DNA of 8,728 nucleotides from Bacillota bacterium (GCA_030705665.1 JAUZQA010000146.1:1-8728); one strand, 5' to 3'; shown: positions 1-6,760, numbered from the stretch's first letter. The notes: generated by a model from the sequence alone, not told the origin. Numbers and translations are program-made.

Positions 1-117
1 CCCATTAAGCCGCCCATTCTTCCGGCTTGATTTCCCATACCCATTAAGCCGCCCGCTCTACCGGCTTGGTTTCCCATACCCATTATGCCGCCCATTCTTC
101 CAGATTGGTTTCCCATA
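1..117. repeat. Three tandem 39-bp repeats inside yqfQ
   Basis: Units lie at 1-39, 40-78 and 79-117, each beginning CCCATTA and ending TTTCCCATA on the plus strand. They differ at only a few positions and encode on the minus strand GMGNQSGRMGGIM, GMGNQAGRAGGLM and GMGNQAGRMGGLM. The unit is 13 codons, so gain or loss of copies keeps the frame. The array touches the left edge, so more copies may lie outside. The units adjoin directly with no unique spacers, which excludes a CRISPR array. Confidence 0.93.
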
Positions 118-335
118 CCAAGCAGTCTGGAAAAAAGGCCTCCGCCTCTATTCATTTGCTGTTGACCGCCCATTCCCATAAACGGGGATCTGGGCGTTCT
201 GTTCATGCCCATCATCGGGGACCTTCCACCGATTCCTGGGCCCGTCATAGGCGGTCTCCCACCGAATCCTAAGCCCATTCCTTGTGGACCTGGACCAGGT
301 TGAATAAAGCCTTGTCTAGGAATTTGTGGCTGCAT
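1..335 (-). CDS. yqfQ: YqfQ/VrrA-like Gly-Met-rich repeat protein (partial, C-terminus beyond left edge)
   Basis: The reading frame starts at an ATG (335-333, minus strand) with a strong AAAGGAGG ribosome binding site about eight bases upstream, and stays open to the left edge, giving the first 111 residues. The protein starts MQPQIPRQGF and is rich in Gly, Met, Pro, Gln and Arg. Residues 1-60 are a Pro/Gly/Met low-complexity stretch. A short LFSRLLGMGN segment then leads into three copies of a 13-residue repeat of the type GMGNQAGRMGGLM. There is no signal peptide or catalytic motif. Position immediately upstream of and divergent from cshB, together with this composition, matches the Bacillus YqfQ family (VrrA of B. 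anthracis, whose repeats are used for strain typing). The function is unknown. The N-terminus is certain. The length and the number of repeats cannot be known from this window. Confidence 0.85.
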   Translation of the reverse strand, partial: MQPQIPRQGFIQPGPGPQGMGLGFGGRPPMTGPGIGGRSPMMGMNRTPRSPFMGMGGQQQMNRGGGLFSRLLGMGNQSGRMGGIMGMGNQAGRAGGLMGMGNQAGRMGGLM

Positions 336-369
336 GACTAAATCCTCCTTTCAATTTCTGTCTATTCAT

Positions 370-378
370 TAGAATATG
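370..378 (-). promoter_or_regulatory. Possible sporulation-type -10 element upstream of yqfQ
   Basis: On the minus strand this reads CATATTCTA, matching the CATANNNTA pattern of the mother-cell sigma-K -10 region. It lies about 35 bases before the yqfQ start, a suitable distance for a promoter. The weakly conserved AC expected about 16-17 bases upstream is not clear. No good sigma-A promoter is visible for yqfQ in this spacer. Treat this as a suggestion only. Confidence 0.25.
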
Positions 379-481
379 CATGAAAGGTTATTTTGCTTAG
401 GTGTTATAGCCATATGGCTCCATTTTGTGATTAAAAATGTTTGGATCGTCAATGCTGTTAATATGTTTTATTAAGTAAAAG

Positions 482-510
482 TGGAGATTTGCTTTAAACT
501 TTACTATAAT
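482..510 (+). promoter_or_regulatory. Sigma-A promoter of cshB
   Basis: A perfect TATAAT -10 box lies at 505-510. A TGGAGA hexamer (4 of 6 matches to TTGACA) lies at 482-487, separated by the optimal 17 bases. Transcription would start near 517, giving a leader of about 34 bases before cshB with its AGGAG site at 540-544. No second promoter is evident before nfo, so this probably also drives nfo. Confidence 0.65.
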
Positions 511-550
511 AACAGGATGAACTAGAAAATGAAAATAATAGGAGCAAAAT

Positions 551-1867
551 ATGAAGGAAAACAATTTTGAAAGATATCAATTTCAACCGTTTATGATAAA
601 TGCCTTAAATGCTTTCGGATTTGACAAACCGACTGAAATTCAGGAACGAATGATTCCGCTGATTTTAAAGGGTGAGAGTGCCATCGGCCAGTCGCAAACC
701 GGAACCGGCAAAACTCTCGCTTATGTGCTGCCCATTTTAGAAAAAGTTGATCCAGCTTTAAAACAAGTTCAAGCAGTAATAACTGCACCAACAAGAGAAT
801 TGGCTACGCAAATCTATCAGCAAATTTTAAAAATAATTGAGTACGATAAACGCGAAGAGAGCATTATGGCACGGTGCTATATCGGTGGAACTGATAAACA
901 AAGAACTATTGAGAAATTAAAGGTTCAGCCGCAGATTGTCGTGGGCACTCCAGGAAGAATTAAAGATCTAATGAACGATCAGGCTCTTTTTGTCCATACT
1001 GCCAATATTCTGGTTATTGATGAAGCAGACATGATGCTGGATATGGGGTTTATCCAAGATGTTGACCAGGTCGCAGCTAAAATGCCAACCACTGTAGAAA
1101 TGTTTGTATTTTCAGCAACAATTCCCGAAAAGCTGAAACCATTTTTGAAAAAGTATATGGAAAGTCCAGCCTTTGTTCAGATTAAAGCCAAACAAGCTGC
1201 TGCTGAAAACTTAATTCATTACCTATTGCCATCAAGGCATCGCAGTAAAAAGGAACTCGTGCGGGAAGCTCTATTGGTATTAAATCCATATTTAGCTTTG
1301 GTGTTTACCAATACGAAAAAAATGGCCGATGAAGTCGCAGATTATTTGATTGAAAAAGGGCTAAAGGTTGGCCGAATTCACGGAAATCTAAATCCGAGAG
1401 AACGTAAAAAGATGATGAAGCAAATACAAGACTTGGAATATCAATATATTGTCGCGACGGATCTCGCAGCGCGGGGAATTGATATTGAGGGTATTAGCCA
1501 TGTAATCAATTATGAACTGCCTAGTGATCTGGATTTTTATATTCACCGTGTGGGGCGAACTGCCAGGGCAGGATTTTCAGGGATTGCCTTAACCATTTAT
1601 GATCTCTCAGATGAGGATGCACTTGTCCATATAGAGAAAATGGGAATCCAATTTAAGAACGTTGATCTAAAAAATAATGAGCTTGTTGAACTTGAGGATC
1701 GAAATAGACGAAAAACCCGTAAAAAGCAAGAAAATGAAATCGATAAAATGGCAAAATCGATTGTCAGAAAACCATCTAAAGTGAAGCCTGGTTATAAAAA
1801 GAAAATGCAATCTGAAATGGAACAAATTAAAAAACGTCAAAGAAAACTAAGCAGTAAAAAGAAATAA
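551..1867 (+). CDS. cshB: CshB, cold-shock type DEAD-box ATP-dependent RNA helicase
   Basis: This is a 438-residue DEAD-box RNA helicase that uses ATP to unwind or remodel short RNA duplexes in the cytoplasm. In Bacillus, CshB is linked to cold adaptation and ribosome or mRNA metabolism. All core motifs are present in order: Q motif ([10 protein letters not shown], residues 22-31), Walker [11 protein letters not shown] (46-55), PTREL (80-84), TPGR (133-136), DEAD (157-160), SAT (188-190), the helicase C domain with [11 protein letters not shown] (301-311) and HRVGRTAR (332-339). After residue 380 a Lys/Arg-rich tail, dense in basic residues up to the final KKK, probably contacts RNA. The length is typical of CshB. 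The ATG start has AGGAG six bases upstream. nfo follows after 20 bases, suggesting co-transcription. The choice of CshB over other Bacillus helicases rests on length, basic tail and the nfo neighbour. Confidence 0.95.
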   Translation: MKENNFERYQFQPFMINALNAFGFDKPTEIQERMIPLILKGESAIGQSQTGTGKTLAYVLPILEKVDPALKQVQAVITAPTRELATQIYQQILKIIEYDKREESIMARCYIGGTDKQRTIEKLKVQPQIVVGTPGRIKDLMNDQALFVHTANILVIDEADMMLDMGFIQDVDQVAAKMPTTVEMFVFSATIPEKLKPFLKKYMESPAFVQIKAKQAAAENLIHYLLPSRHRSKKELVREALLVLNPYLALVFTNTKKMADEVADYLIEKGLKVGRIHGNLNPRERKKMMKQIQDLEYQYIVATDLAARGIDIEGISHVINYELPSDLDFYIHRVGRTARAGFSGIALTIYDLSDEDALVHIEKMGIQFKNVDLKNNELVELEDRNRRKTRKKQENEIDKMAKSIVRKPSKVKPGYKKKMQSEMEQIKKRQRKLSSKKK

Positions 1868-1887
1868 ATTATAAGGGGAGAGGTAAA

Positions 1888-2781
1888 GTGCTGAAAATTG
1901 GATCACATGTATCGATGAGCGGAAAGAAAATGCTTTTAGCTGCCAGTGAGGAAGCTGTATCATATGGGGCAAATACATTTATGATCTATACGGGTGCACC
2001 GCAAAATACGAGAAGGAAAAAAATTGAGGATTTGAATATTGAAGCTGGAAGATTGCATATGGAGCAAAACGGAATATCAGAAATTGTTGTCCATGCACCA
2101 TATATCATTAATATTGGTAACACTTCGAATCCTGCAACATTTGAATTAGGCGTATCTTTTTTGCGCTCTGAAATTGATCGGACAGAAGCAATTGGTGCAG
2201 GGCAAATCGTTCTTCATCCAGGAGCCCATGTTGGTGCAGGTGCAGAGGAAGGAATTAAAAAAATCATTGAAGGTCTAAATGAAGTTTTAACTGGCGAGGA
2301 AAAAGTTCAAATCGCTTTAGAAACGATGGCAGGAAAAGGGTCTGAGTGTGGCAGATCTTTTGAAGAATTAGCCATGATTATCGATGGCGTAACGCATAAT
2401 GACAAGCTTTCAGTATGTTTTGATACTTGTCATACACATGATGCCGGTTATAAGATTGTAGAAGATTTCGACGGGGTTTTAAACGAGTTTGACAAGATTA
2501 TTGGATTGGACCGTTTAAAGGTTCTGCATATCAATGACAGTAAAAATCCGATGGGAGCAAGTAAGGACCGTCATGAAAATATTGGCTTTGGCCATATTGG
2601 TTTTAAGGCATTGAACTATGTAGTTCATCATCCTCAGCTTGATGACATTCCTAAAATCCTTGAAACCCCATTTGTTGGCGAGGATAAAAACGACAAGAAG
2701 CCGCCTTATTTATATGAAATTGATATGCTGAGAAAACAAGAATTCAATGAGAATCTTCTTCAAGCGATCATCCAACAATAA
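1888..2781 (+). CDS. nfo: Endonuclease IV (AP endonuclease, zinc-dependent)
   Basis: This 297-residue TIM-barrel enzyme cuts the DNA backbone 5' of abasic sites and removes blocked 3' ends in base excision repair. All nine metal ligands known from E. coli Nfo have counterparts: His69, His110, Glu145, Asp179, His182, His214, Asp227, His229 and Glu259. They sit in the family motifs [39 protein letters not shown] and DRHENIG. Translation starts at GTG 1888, with a GGGGAGAGG-like ribosome binding site at 1875-1883; no upstream ATG competes. The gene lies 20 bases after cshB with no terminator between, so it is probably the second gene of that operon. In B. subtilis the orthologue (YqfS) is reported as a forespore protein under sigma-G. 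I looked for a sigma-G promoter in the end of cshB and saw no convincing one. Confidence 0.97.
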   Translation: MLKIGSHVSMSGKKMLLAASEEAVSYGANTFMIYTGAPQNTRRKKIEDLNIEAGRLHMEQNGISEIVVHAPYIINIGNTSNPATFELGVSFLRSEIDRTEAIGAGQIVLHPGAHVGAGAEEGIKKIIEGLNEVLTGEEKVQIALETMAGKGSECGRSFEELAMIIDGVTHNDKLSVCFDTCHTHDAGYKIVEDFDGVLNEFDKIIGLDRLKVLHINDSKNPMGASKDRHENIGFGHIGFKALNYVVHHPQLDDIPKILETPFVGEDKNDKKPPYLYEIDMLRKQEFNENLLQAIIQQ

Positions 2782-2788
2782 ATACGAA

Positions 2789-2825
2789 CGAGATAAAGCT
2801 TTGGCATTGCCAAAGCTTTATTTCG
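2789..2825. terminator. Bidirectional Rho-independent terminator between nfo and yqfT
   Basis: A perfect 13-bp stem (2793-2805 with 2809-2821) closes a three-base ATT loop. It extends outward by further pairs, through one G-T wobble, to 2789 and 2825. The core GCTTTGGC/GCCAAAGC is followed by TTTATTT on the plus strand and by TTTATCT on the minus strand, so it can end both nfo and the convergent yqfT. The yqfT stop codon (2820-2818) lies inside the right arm. Confidence 0.85.
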
Positions 2826-3078
2826 TAAATTGAGTGAACAGTTTATTTACTTCCTTTGCTGTTTCAGGACCTGCAATTTTGGCAATTTCTTTAATTAATG
2901 TTACTCTTTCCGTTGGATTAAAGATATTCACTTGTTTTCCTCTTAAGTATTCAGCGATCTTTTTCGCTTGTTCACGCTTTACTTTAATATTAAATTGTTG
3001 AGCATACTTTAAAAGCTCGTCTGTCGTTATGGTATTAATTTTATGATTAATGACGCTTTCAAAAATTTTCACACTCAT
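2818..3078 (-). CDS. yqfT: YqfT-like small protein of DUF2624
   Basis: The product is a basic, soluble, probably all-helical protein of 86 residues with no signal peptide or membrane segment. It runs from MSVKIFESVINHKIN to FTQFTK. Size, sequence character and position next to nfo match the Bacillus YqfT / DUF2624 family, whose function is unknown. The ATG at 3078 is preferred. A GTG one codon upstream (3081) would lie inside the GGAGGAG ribosome binding site. A further GTG at 3072 is possible, with spacing of about ten bases against four for the ATG. The gene is divergent from znuC across a 155-base spacer and convergent with nfo, so it is probably transcribed alone. I found no strong promoter for it. 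Confidence 0.8.
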   Translation of the reverse strand: MSVKIFESVINHKINTITTDELLKYAQQFNIKVKREQAKKIAEYLRGKQVNIFNPTERVTLIKEIAKIAGPETAKEVNKLFTQFTK

Positions 3079-3158
3079 CACTCCTCCATCCTAATGTATG
3101 TTCGAGAAGAAGGAATGTGACTAGATGTTTTTATAAATCCACTCTAAGTGAAAGAATC

Positions 3159-3187
3159 TTTACAATTAAAATAACATGAGGTATACT
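3159..3187 (+). promoter_or_regulatory. Sigma-A promoter of the znuC-znuB-zur operon
   Basis: The -35 hexamer TTTACA (3159-3164) matches TTGACA at five of six positions. The -10 hexamer TATACT (3182-3187) matches TATAAT at five of six. The spacer is exactly 17 bases. Transcription would start near 3194, just before the probable Zur operator. Confidence 0.8.
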
Positions 3188-3196
3188 ACATGAGTT

Positions 3197-3217
3197 AAAT
3201 CGGAATGATTCTTAAAA
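3197..3217. promoter_or_regulatory. Probable Zur box (zinc-responsive operator)
   Basis: The core TCGGAATGATTCTTA (3200-3214) matches the Bacillus 7-1-7 Zur box TCGTAATNATTACGA at 10 of 14 scored positions. The left half, including the preceding AAA, matches at nine of ten positions, and the central AATNATT is intact. The right half is degenerate. The site lies directly after the predicted transcription start and before the znuC ribosome binding site, where a bound repressor would block transcription. The last gene of the operon encodes Zur, so autoregulation by zinc is expected. Confidence 0.6.
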
Positions 3218-3233
3218 TTAAAGGTGATTGCTT

Positions 3234-4010
3234 ATGGAGCATATGATAATTGAAATAAAAGGTGTAACCTTCCGTTATGAAACGGATGTTGTTCTTGATA
3301 ATATAAATCTTTCTATTCCGGAAGGCTCATTTTTGGCCATTGTTGGGCCAAACGGGTCAGGAAAATCAACCTTATTAAAACTTATATTAGGGCTCTTGAA
3401 ACTGCAAAAAGGGGAAATAACCATCTTTGGTGAAGATATTAACCGCTTTAAAGGGTGGGAAAATATTGGCTATGTTTCCCAAAAAGCAAATTCATTTAAC
3501 ACAGGATTCCCGGCAACTGTATTTGAGGTCGTTGCAAGCGGATTAACAAAAAAGCTGGGGTTATTTCGGTTTATGAAAAAAGAGGATAAGGATCAAGTCC
3601 TTCAAGCGCTGGAAGCTGTGGGGATGATTCATTTTAAAAATCGAAATGTCGGAGAGTTATCTGGAGGACAACAGCAGCGTATCTTTATCGCTCGAGCTCT
3701 TGTTAGCAGCCCTAAGATATTGATTCTTGATGAACCAACAGTTGGGGTAGATGCTCAAAATGTGGACACTTTTTACCAAATGCTTGAGAATTTAAATAAA
3801 AACCGAAAAATAACACTTCTTTTGGTAACACATGATATTGGAACAATTTCCGATAAAGTAACAACTGTAGCGTGTCTCAATAAACATCTACACTTCCATG
3901 GAGAAACAAAGGAATTTGAAAAGCTAAGGGAAAATGGGCTCGGTGAATTTTACGGACATGATGTACATATGCTTTCGCATTACCACGAGCATGAAGGAGC
4001 CATAAAATGA
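3234..4010 (+). CDS. znuC: ZnuC/AdcC-type zinc ABC transporter ATP-binding protein
   Basis: This is the 258-residue cytoplasmic ATPase subunit that powers high-affinity zinc uptake together with ZnuB. The motifs are complete: Walker A GPNGSGKST (38-46), Q-loop Gln83 in YVSQ, signature LSGGQ (142-146), Walker B ILILDEP (162-168) and the switch histidine His200 in VTHD. The last 20 residues carry five histidines (242, 245, 249, 251, 253), a common feature of zinc and manganese importer ATPases. I chose ATG 3234, which lies seven bases after AAGGTG (3221-3226). The TTG at 3228 abuts that site and is unlikely. The stop overlaps the znuB start (ATGA), indicating translational coupling. Zinc rather than manganese specificity is inferred from the zur gene in the same operon and the upstream Zur-like box. 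Confidence 0.93.
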   Translation: MEHMIIEIKGVTFRYETDVVLDNINLSIPEGSFLAIVGPNGSGKSTLLKLILGLLKLQKGEITIFGEDINRFKGWENIGYVSQKANSFNTGFPATVFEVVASGLTKKLGLFRFMKKEDKDQVLQALEAVGMIHFKNRNVGELSGGQQQRIFIARALVSSPKILILDEPTVGVDAQNVDTFYQMLENLNKNRKITLLLVTHDIGTISDKVTTVACLNKHLHFHGETKEFEKLRENGLGEFYGHDVHMLSHYHEHEGAIK

Positions 4011-4867
4011 TAGCTGAGATTTTTCATTATGAGTTTTTACAGCATGCTTTTTTAGCTGGAATTATGATTGGATTACTTGCACCATTATTAGGTGTTTTTG
4101 TTGTAGTAAGGAGGCTTTCCTTAATTGCTGACGCATTAAGCCATGTTACCTTAGCAGGGATTGCTGCAAGCCTGCTGCTTGAAAAGTCCTTTGCCTTGTT
4201 TAGTGGATTTAATCCAGTCTATCTTGGAATGGTCTTTTCAGTGGGCGGCTCATTATTTATTGAAAAGCTGCGGGGAGTATATAAACATTATCAGGAATTG
4301 GCAATCCCAATTATTCTTTCTAGTGGAATTGGTCTGGGAGTCATCTTTATTTCGTTAGCAAATGGCTTTAATACTGATTTATTCAGTTATTTATTTGGAA
4401 GTGTTACAGCAGTAACTCCTACTGATTTATGGGTTATTCTGATTATAAGCATTTTTGTCATCATTCTAGTCATTTTGTTATACAAAGAATTATTTTTATT
4501 GTCATTTGACGAAGAGCATGCGAAAGCCTCTGGGATAGCGGCCAGTTCCATCCACTTTTGTTTTATTGTAATGGTTGCTCTTGTGATTGCAGCATCGATG
4601 AGAATTGTAGGAATCCTGCTGGTTTCTTCTTTAATGACACTGCCTGTTGCCGCAAGTATTCGGATTGCAAAAGGTTTTAAGCAAACGATATTTTTATCGA
4701 TCCTTTTTGGGGAGATTTCAGTTCTTGGGGGACTATTTACAGCATACTACTTAAATTTGGCACCGGGCGGATCTATCGTAGTCATTGCGGTACTAATTTT
4801 AATACTAGCTATTCTGTCTAAAAAGTTTAAGTTACTGAAAAATGTTGAAAGAGGTGAGCAAAAGTGA
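4007..4867 (+). CDS. znuB: ZnuB/AdcB-type zinc ABC transporter permease
   Basis: This is a 286-residue integral membrane protein of the ABC-3 permease family. It forms the zinc channel in the cytoplasmic membrane and docks onto ZnuC. Roughly seven to nine hydrophobic segments can be seen, for example at residues 13-33, 68-85, 100-118, 140-162, 185-215, 225-247 and 253-271. The family-typical stretch [19 protein letters not shown] (about 33-51) and the [11 protein letters not shown] loop (166-176), which probably contacts the ATPase, are present. It starts at ATG 4007 with AAGGAG seven bases upstream, overlapping the znuC stop by four bases, and its own stop overlaps the GTG of zur. The extracellular binding lipoprotein ZnuA is not encoded in the window. 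Confidence 0.93.
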   Translation: MIAEIFHYEFLQHAFLAGIMIGLLAPLLGVFVVVRRLSLIADALSHVTLAGIAASLLLEKSFALFSGFNPVYLGMVFSVGGSLFIEKLRGVYKHYQELAIPIILSSGIGLGVIFISLANGFNTDLFSYLFGSVTAVTPTDLWVILIISIFVIILVILLYKELFLLSFDEEHAKASGIAASSIHFCFIVMVALVIAASMRIVGILLVSSLMTLPVAASIRIAKGFKQTIFLSILFGEISVLGGLFTAYYLNLAPGGSIVVIAVLILILAILSKKFKLLKNVERGEQK

Positions 4868-5283
4868 ATGTGAATGAGGCACTTTTATTTTTAAAAGAAA
4901 AAGGATATAAACATACTGGCAAAAGAGAAGAAATGTTACAATTATTTGCTGATACGAATAAATATCTTACAGCAAAAGATGTCCTTGATTTATTGAAAAA
5001 TAATTATCCTGGATTAAGCTTTGATACGATATACCGAAATCTTTCTTTATTTGTGAATTTAGGGATTCTTGAGATGACAGAATTGTATGGTGAAAAGCAT
5101 TTTCGCTTTGCATGTTCACATCAACATCACCATCATCATTTTATTTGTTTAGATTGTGGAAAAACAAAAGAAATTGAAGCATGCCCAATGGAAGGGTTGG
5201 CCGAGAATCTGAATGGCTATGATATTTCAGGCCACAAATTTGAAATTTATGGCCGCTGTCCTGAATGTACTCACTATTATTGA
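4864..5283 (+). CDS. zur: Zur, Fur-family zinc uptake regulator
   Basis: This is a 139-residue cytoplasmic repressor of the Fur family. An N-terminal winged-helix DNA-binding domain has its recognition helix around residues 52-67 ([16 protein letters not shown]). It is followed by a dimerisation and metal domain. The structural zinc site is complete with Cys95/Cys98 (CLDC) and Cys132/Cys135 (CPEC). A His-rich loop, HQHHHHH (residues 86-92), offers sensing-site ligands. With zinc bound, Zur represses zinc uptake genes. Its place as the last gene behind znuC-znuB identifies it as Zur rather than Fur or PerR. Translation starts at GTG 4864, overlapping the znuB stop (GTGA), with GAGGTGA six bases upstream. 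A second GTG at 4870 is a less likely start. The likely operator at 3197-3217 makes it self-regulated. Confidence 0.94.
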   Translation: MNVNEALLFLKEKGYKHTGKREEMLQLFADTNKYLTAKDVLDLLKNNYPGLSFDTIYRNLSLFVNLGILEMTELYGEKHFRFACSHQHHHHHFICLDCGKTKEIEACPMEGLAENLNGYDISGHKFEIYGRCPECTHYY

Positions 5284-5291
5284 AAATGATT

Positions 5292-5324
5292 AAAGCGGCT
5301 GTTCATTCAAGCCGTTTTTTCTTT
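5292..5324 (+). terminator. Rho-independent terminator after zur
   Basis: Nine-base arms (5292-5300 and 5310-5318, core CGGCT/AGCCG, one G-T pair) enclose a nine-base loop. A run of six T, then CTTT, follows the core. It lies about ten bases after the zur stop and closes the zinc operon. On the minus strand the trailing TTTAATCATTTT could also help end yqfW. Confidence 0.85.
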
Positions 5325-5334
5325 GGCGTTTAAC

Positions 5335-5922
5335 TTATCTGCCAGCATTTCGACAAGTATTCTTTACCCATCTTTCAACCCAATCGGAAGCTTCTTTCCA
5401 GTTAAAAACACGAATGATACCATCTGGAACGGGATCCTGATTATAGGGGGTATCAAATAAGAGCACTGGTATTTTACATTCTTCGTGAATCATAATGGCA
5501 TTATCATGTTTATCTTCTAAAAATAAGTCCACTTTATGTTTTTTTGCCGCTTCCACTTTATCATGGGTTCCAATTAATTCAATTTCATTAAGCTTAAGGT
5601 TATGGTCTAAAAACCACTTCTTTGTAATATCAAGCAAATGAGGGCCTCGTGCACTGATAAAACATAGTTCAAATTTATTTTCCCACTCTGTAAGTACTGA
5701 TGCGGCATCGTCAGCAATAGGTGATTCTGCGTATATTATGTGCTCGTTTTCTATCCACCAACGGGCAAATTCCTGTTCAGAGACATTAACGACTGGGTTT
5801 AAATCATATTGTTTAACATCTTTTAGCGTAATATTCAGTCCAAACGCTTTATTGATAAATGGGATCATAGCGGATGGGGATGTTACAGTGCCATCAATGT
5901 CAATTCCAAACCTCTTCTTCAT
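5335..5922 (-). CDS. yqfW: YqfW, HAD-superfamily putative 5'(3')-nucleotidase
   Basis: This is a 195-residue soluble HAD-like phosphatase of the NT5C / YqfW family, expected to remove phosphate from a nucleotide or a related small substrate. The exact substrate is unknown. Motif I is DIDGT, with nucleophile Asp8 and acid/base Asp10. Motif II is Ser90 in ISARG. Motif III is probably Lys122 in HDKVEA. The acidic motif IV is LEDKHD, with Glu136, Asp137 and Asp140 as metal ligands. There is no signal peptide or membrane segment. The ATG start has AAGGAG eight bases upstream. The gene is convergent with zur and divergent from yqfX, so it is probably transcribed alone. Its place beside the zinc operon is conserved synteny and does not show a role in zinc handling. 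Confidence 0.87.
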   Translation of the reverse strand: MKKRFGIDIDGTVTSPSAMIPFINKAFGLNITLKDVKQYDLNPVVNVSEQEFARWWIENEHIIYAESPIADDAASVLTEWENKFELCFISARGPHLLDITKKWFLDHNLKLNEIELIGTHDKVEAAKKHKVDLFLEDKHDNAIMIHEECKIPVLLFDTPYNQDPVPDGIIRVFNWKEASDWVERWVKNTCRNAGR

Positions 5923-5959
5923 GTTAAAAACTCCTTCGGTTTAACAAAATCCATTTTCT

Positions 5960-5988
5960 ATTTTAACAAAAAGAAATACATCTCAAAA
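5960..5988 (-). promoter_or_regulatory. Possible sigma-A promoter of yqfW
   Basis: On the minus strand a TAAAAT -10 box (5965-5960) lies about 38 bases before the start codon. Upstream there is either TTGAGA (5986-5981, 5 of 6 matches but only 15 bases away) or TTTTGA (5988-5983, weaker match but 17 bases away). Both readings are imperfect in this AT-rich spacer. Confidence 0.35.
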
Positions 5989-6105
5989 GTTAAATAATAT
6001 TTCTATATATGAAAGAAGAACCGAATTAGACAAACATTAACATAGTAAAATGCCTCCGTTTGCAAACAATAAAAATGCTCCTACAACTGAAAGTGAGGGA
6101 TTCTC

Positions 6106-6708
6106 GTGGCAGATCAGGAAAAAGACAATAAGATAAAGGAATATAGCCGGAGTGCATACATTGGCGAAACTATTCCAAATAGTCCTTCTGACTTTCGTGA
6201 GGAAACTGCTTATGAACTGGCAGGACCTGTTTCACTTAAGAAAAGTCCAGAGACTGCTTTGGTAAATCGTGAAGAAACTTCTCGAGAATTAGCAGTTGTT
6301 CCTGTCTCACTAAAAAAAGCTCCAGTAGCTTCTGCTGAACATCGTGAAGAAACCGCGACGGAAATAACAGCACCAGTCGTGTCTAAAAAAACCGTCGTTA
6401 CTCCTTCATTACATCGCGAGGAAACAGCAGCAGAAATAGCAGCACCTGCCTACCTTGGAAATTTGAGAGACCATGATGATGTCAGAGAAACTGACAATGG
6501 AGTGGCTCAGGCAGGAACTGGAATGGGATTTTTAGCTTTAGCATTGTCGATCATTTCCCTTTTTGTAATGCCAATTCTTTTCGGGGCAGCAGGAATTGTT
6601 TTAGGGTTTATTGCCAGGGCCAGAGGAGCAAATGCGCTTGGTGCTTGGGCAATAGGTATTGGTGTTGTATCCATCGTTATCGGCATCTTTATCCTCCCAT
6701 TTTTTTAA
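6106..6708 (+). CDS. yqfX: YqfX-like REET-repeat protein with C-terminal membrane anchor
   Basis: This 200-residue protein has two parts. Residues 1-135 are hydrophilic and contain four degenerate repeats of about 24-25 residues, each built on REETAxELAxPVSLKK. The REET cores are at 31-34, 55-58, 80-83 and 104-107. Residues 138-200 are strongly hydrophobic, with two to three membrane-spanning stretches (about 139-170 and 178-198) separated by a short basic RARGANALG turn. This resembles small DUF4190-like membrane domains. Its place between yqfW and ispG matches B. subtilis YqfX; the function is unknown. Translation starts at GTG 6106 with GAGG seven bases upstream. There is no N-terminal signal peptide, so the repeat part probably faces the cytoplasm. 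A sporulation role is possible but unproven. Confidence 0.78.
   Translation: MADQEKDNKIKEYSRSAYIGETIPNSPSDFREETAYELAGPVSLKKSPETALVNREETSRELAVVPVSLKKAPVASAEHREETATEITAPVVSKKTVVTPSLHREETAAEIAAPAYLGNLRDHDDVRETDNGVAQAGTGMGFLALALSIISLFVMPILFGAAGIVLGFIARARGANALGAWAIGIGVVSIVIGIFILPFF
6193..6456 (+). repeat. Degenerate 72-75 bp repeats in yqfX (REET motif)
   Basis: Four diverged copies encode REET followed by an ELA/EIA segment. The first two and part of the third continue with PVSLKK-like residues. REET-to-REET spacings are 24, 25 and 24 codons. The copies are conserved more at protein than at DNA level, which suggests old duplications kept by selection. Confidence 0.8.
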
Positions 6709-6727
6709 ATAATTCTTGCACAGGAGC

Positions 6728-6760
6728 AAAAAGAACCCCCGCATTAACTGCAGGGGTTCT
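6728..6760 (-). terminator. Rho-independent terminator of ispG
   Basis: Twelve-base arms (6732-6743 and 6749-6760, one mismatch) enclose a five-base loop. Read on the minus strand, the stem ends in GGGGGTTC followed by a run of five T (6732-6728). It lies 16 bases after the ispG stop. On the plus strand only CTCCTCTTG follows, so it would be a weaker terminator for the convergent yqfX. Confidence 0.85.

Noticed and set aside
1..117. CRISPR-like array
   Set aside because: The 39-bp units adjoin directly, have no unique spacers, and encode an in-frame peptide repeat.
66..272. Plus-strand His/Ser-rich open frame
   Set aside because: It is the antisense shadow of the yqfQ repeat gene. It has no ribosome binding site, and its composition follows from the Gly/Met/Pro codons on the other strand.
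489..510. TTGCTT as the -35 box of cshB
   Set aside because: It is only ten bases from TATAAT, too close for sigma-A; TGGAGA at 482-487 has the proper 17-base spacing.
3086..3119. Sigma-E-like promoter for yqfT (CATACATT with TCACATT upstream on the minus strand)
   Set aside because: Both boxes match well, but they are only 13 bases apart and the transcription start would fall within the yqfT ribosome binding site.
3228..3233. TTG start two codons upstream for znuC
   Set aside because: It directly abuts the AAGGTGA ribosome binding site; ATG 3234 has normal spacing.
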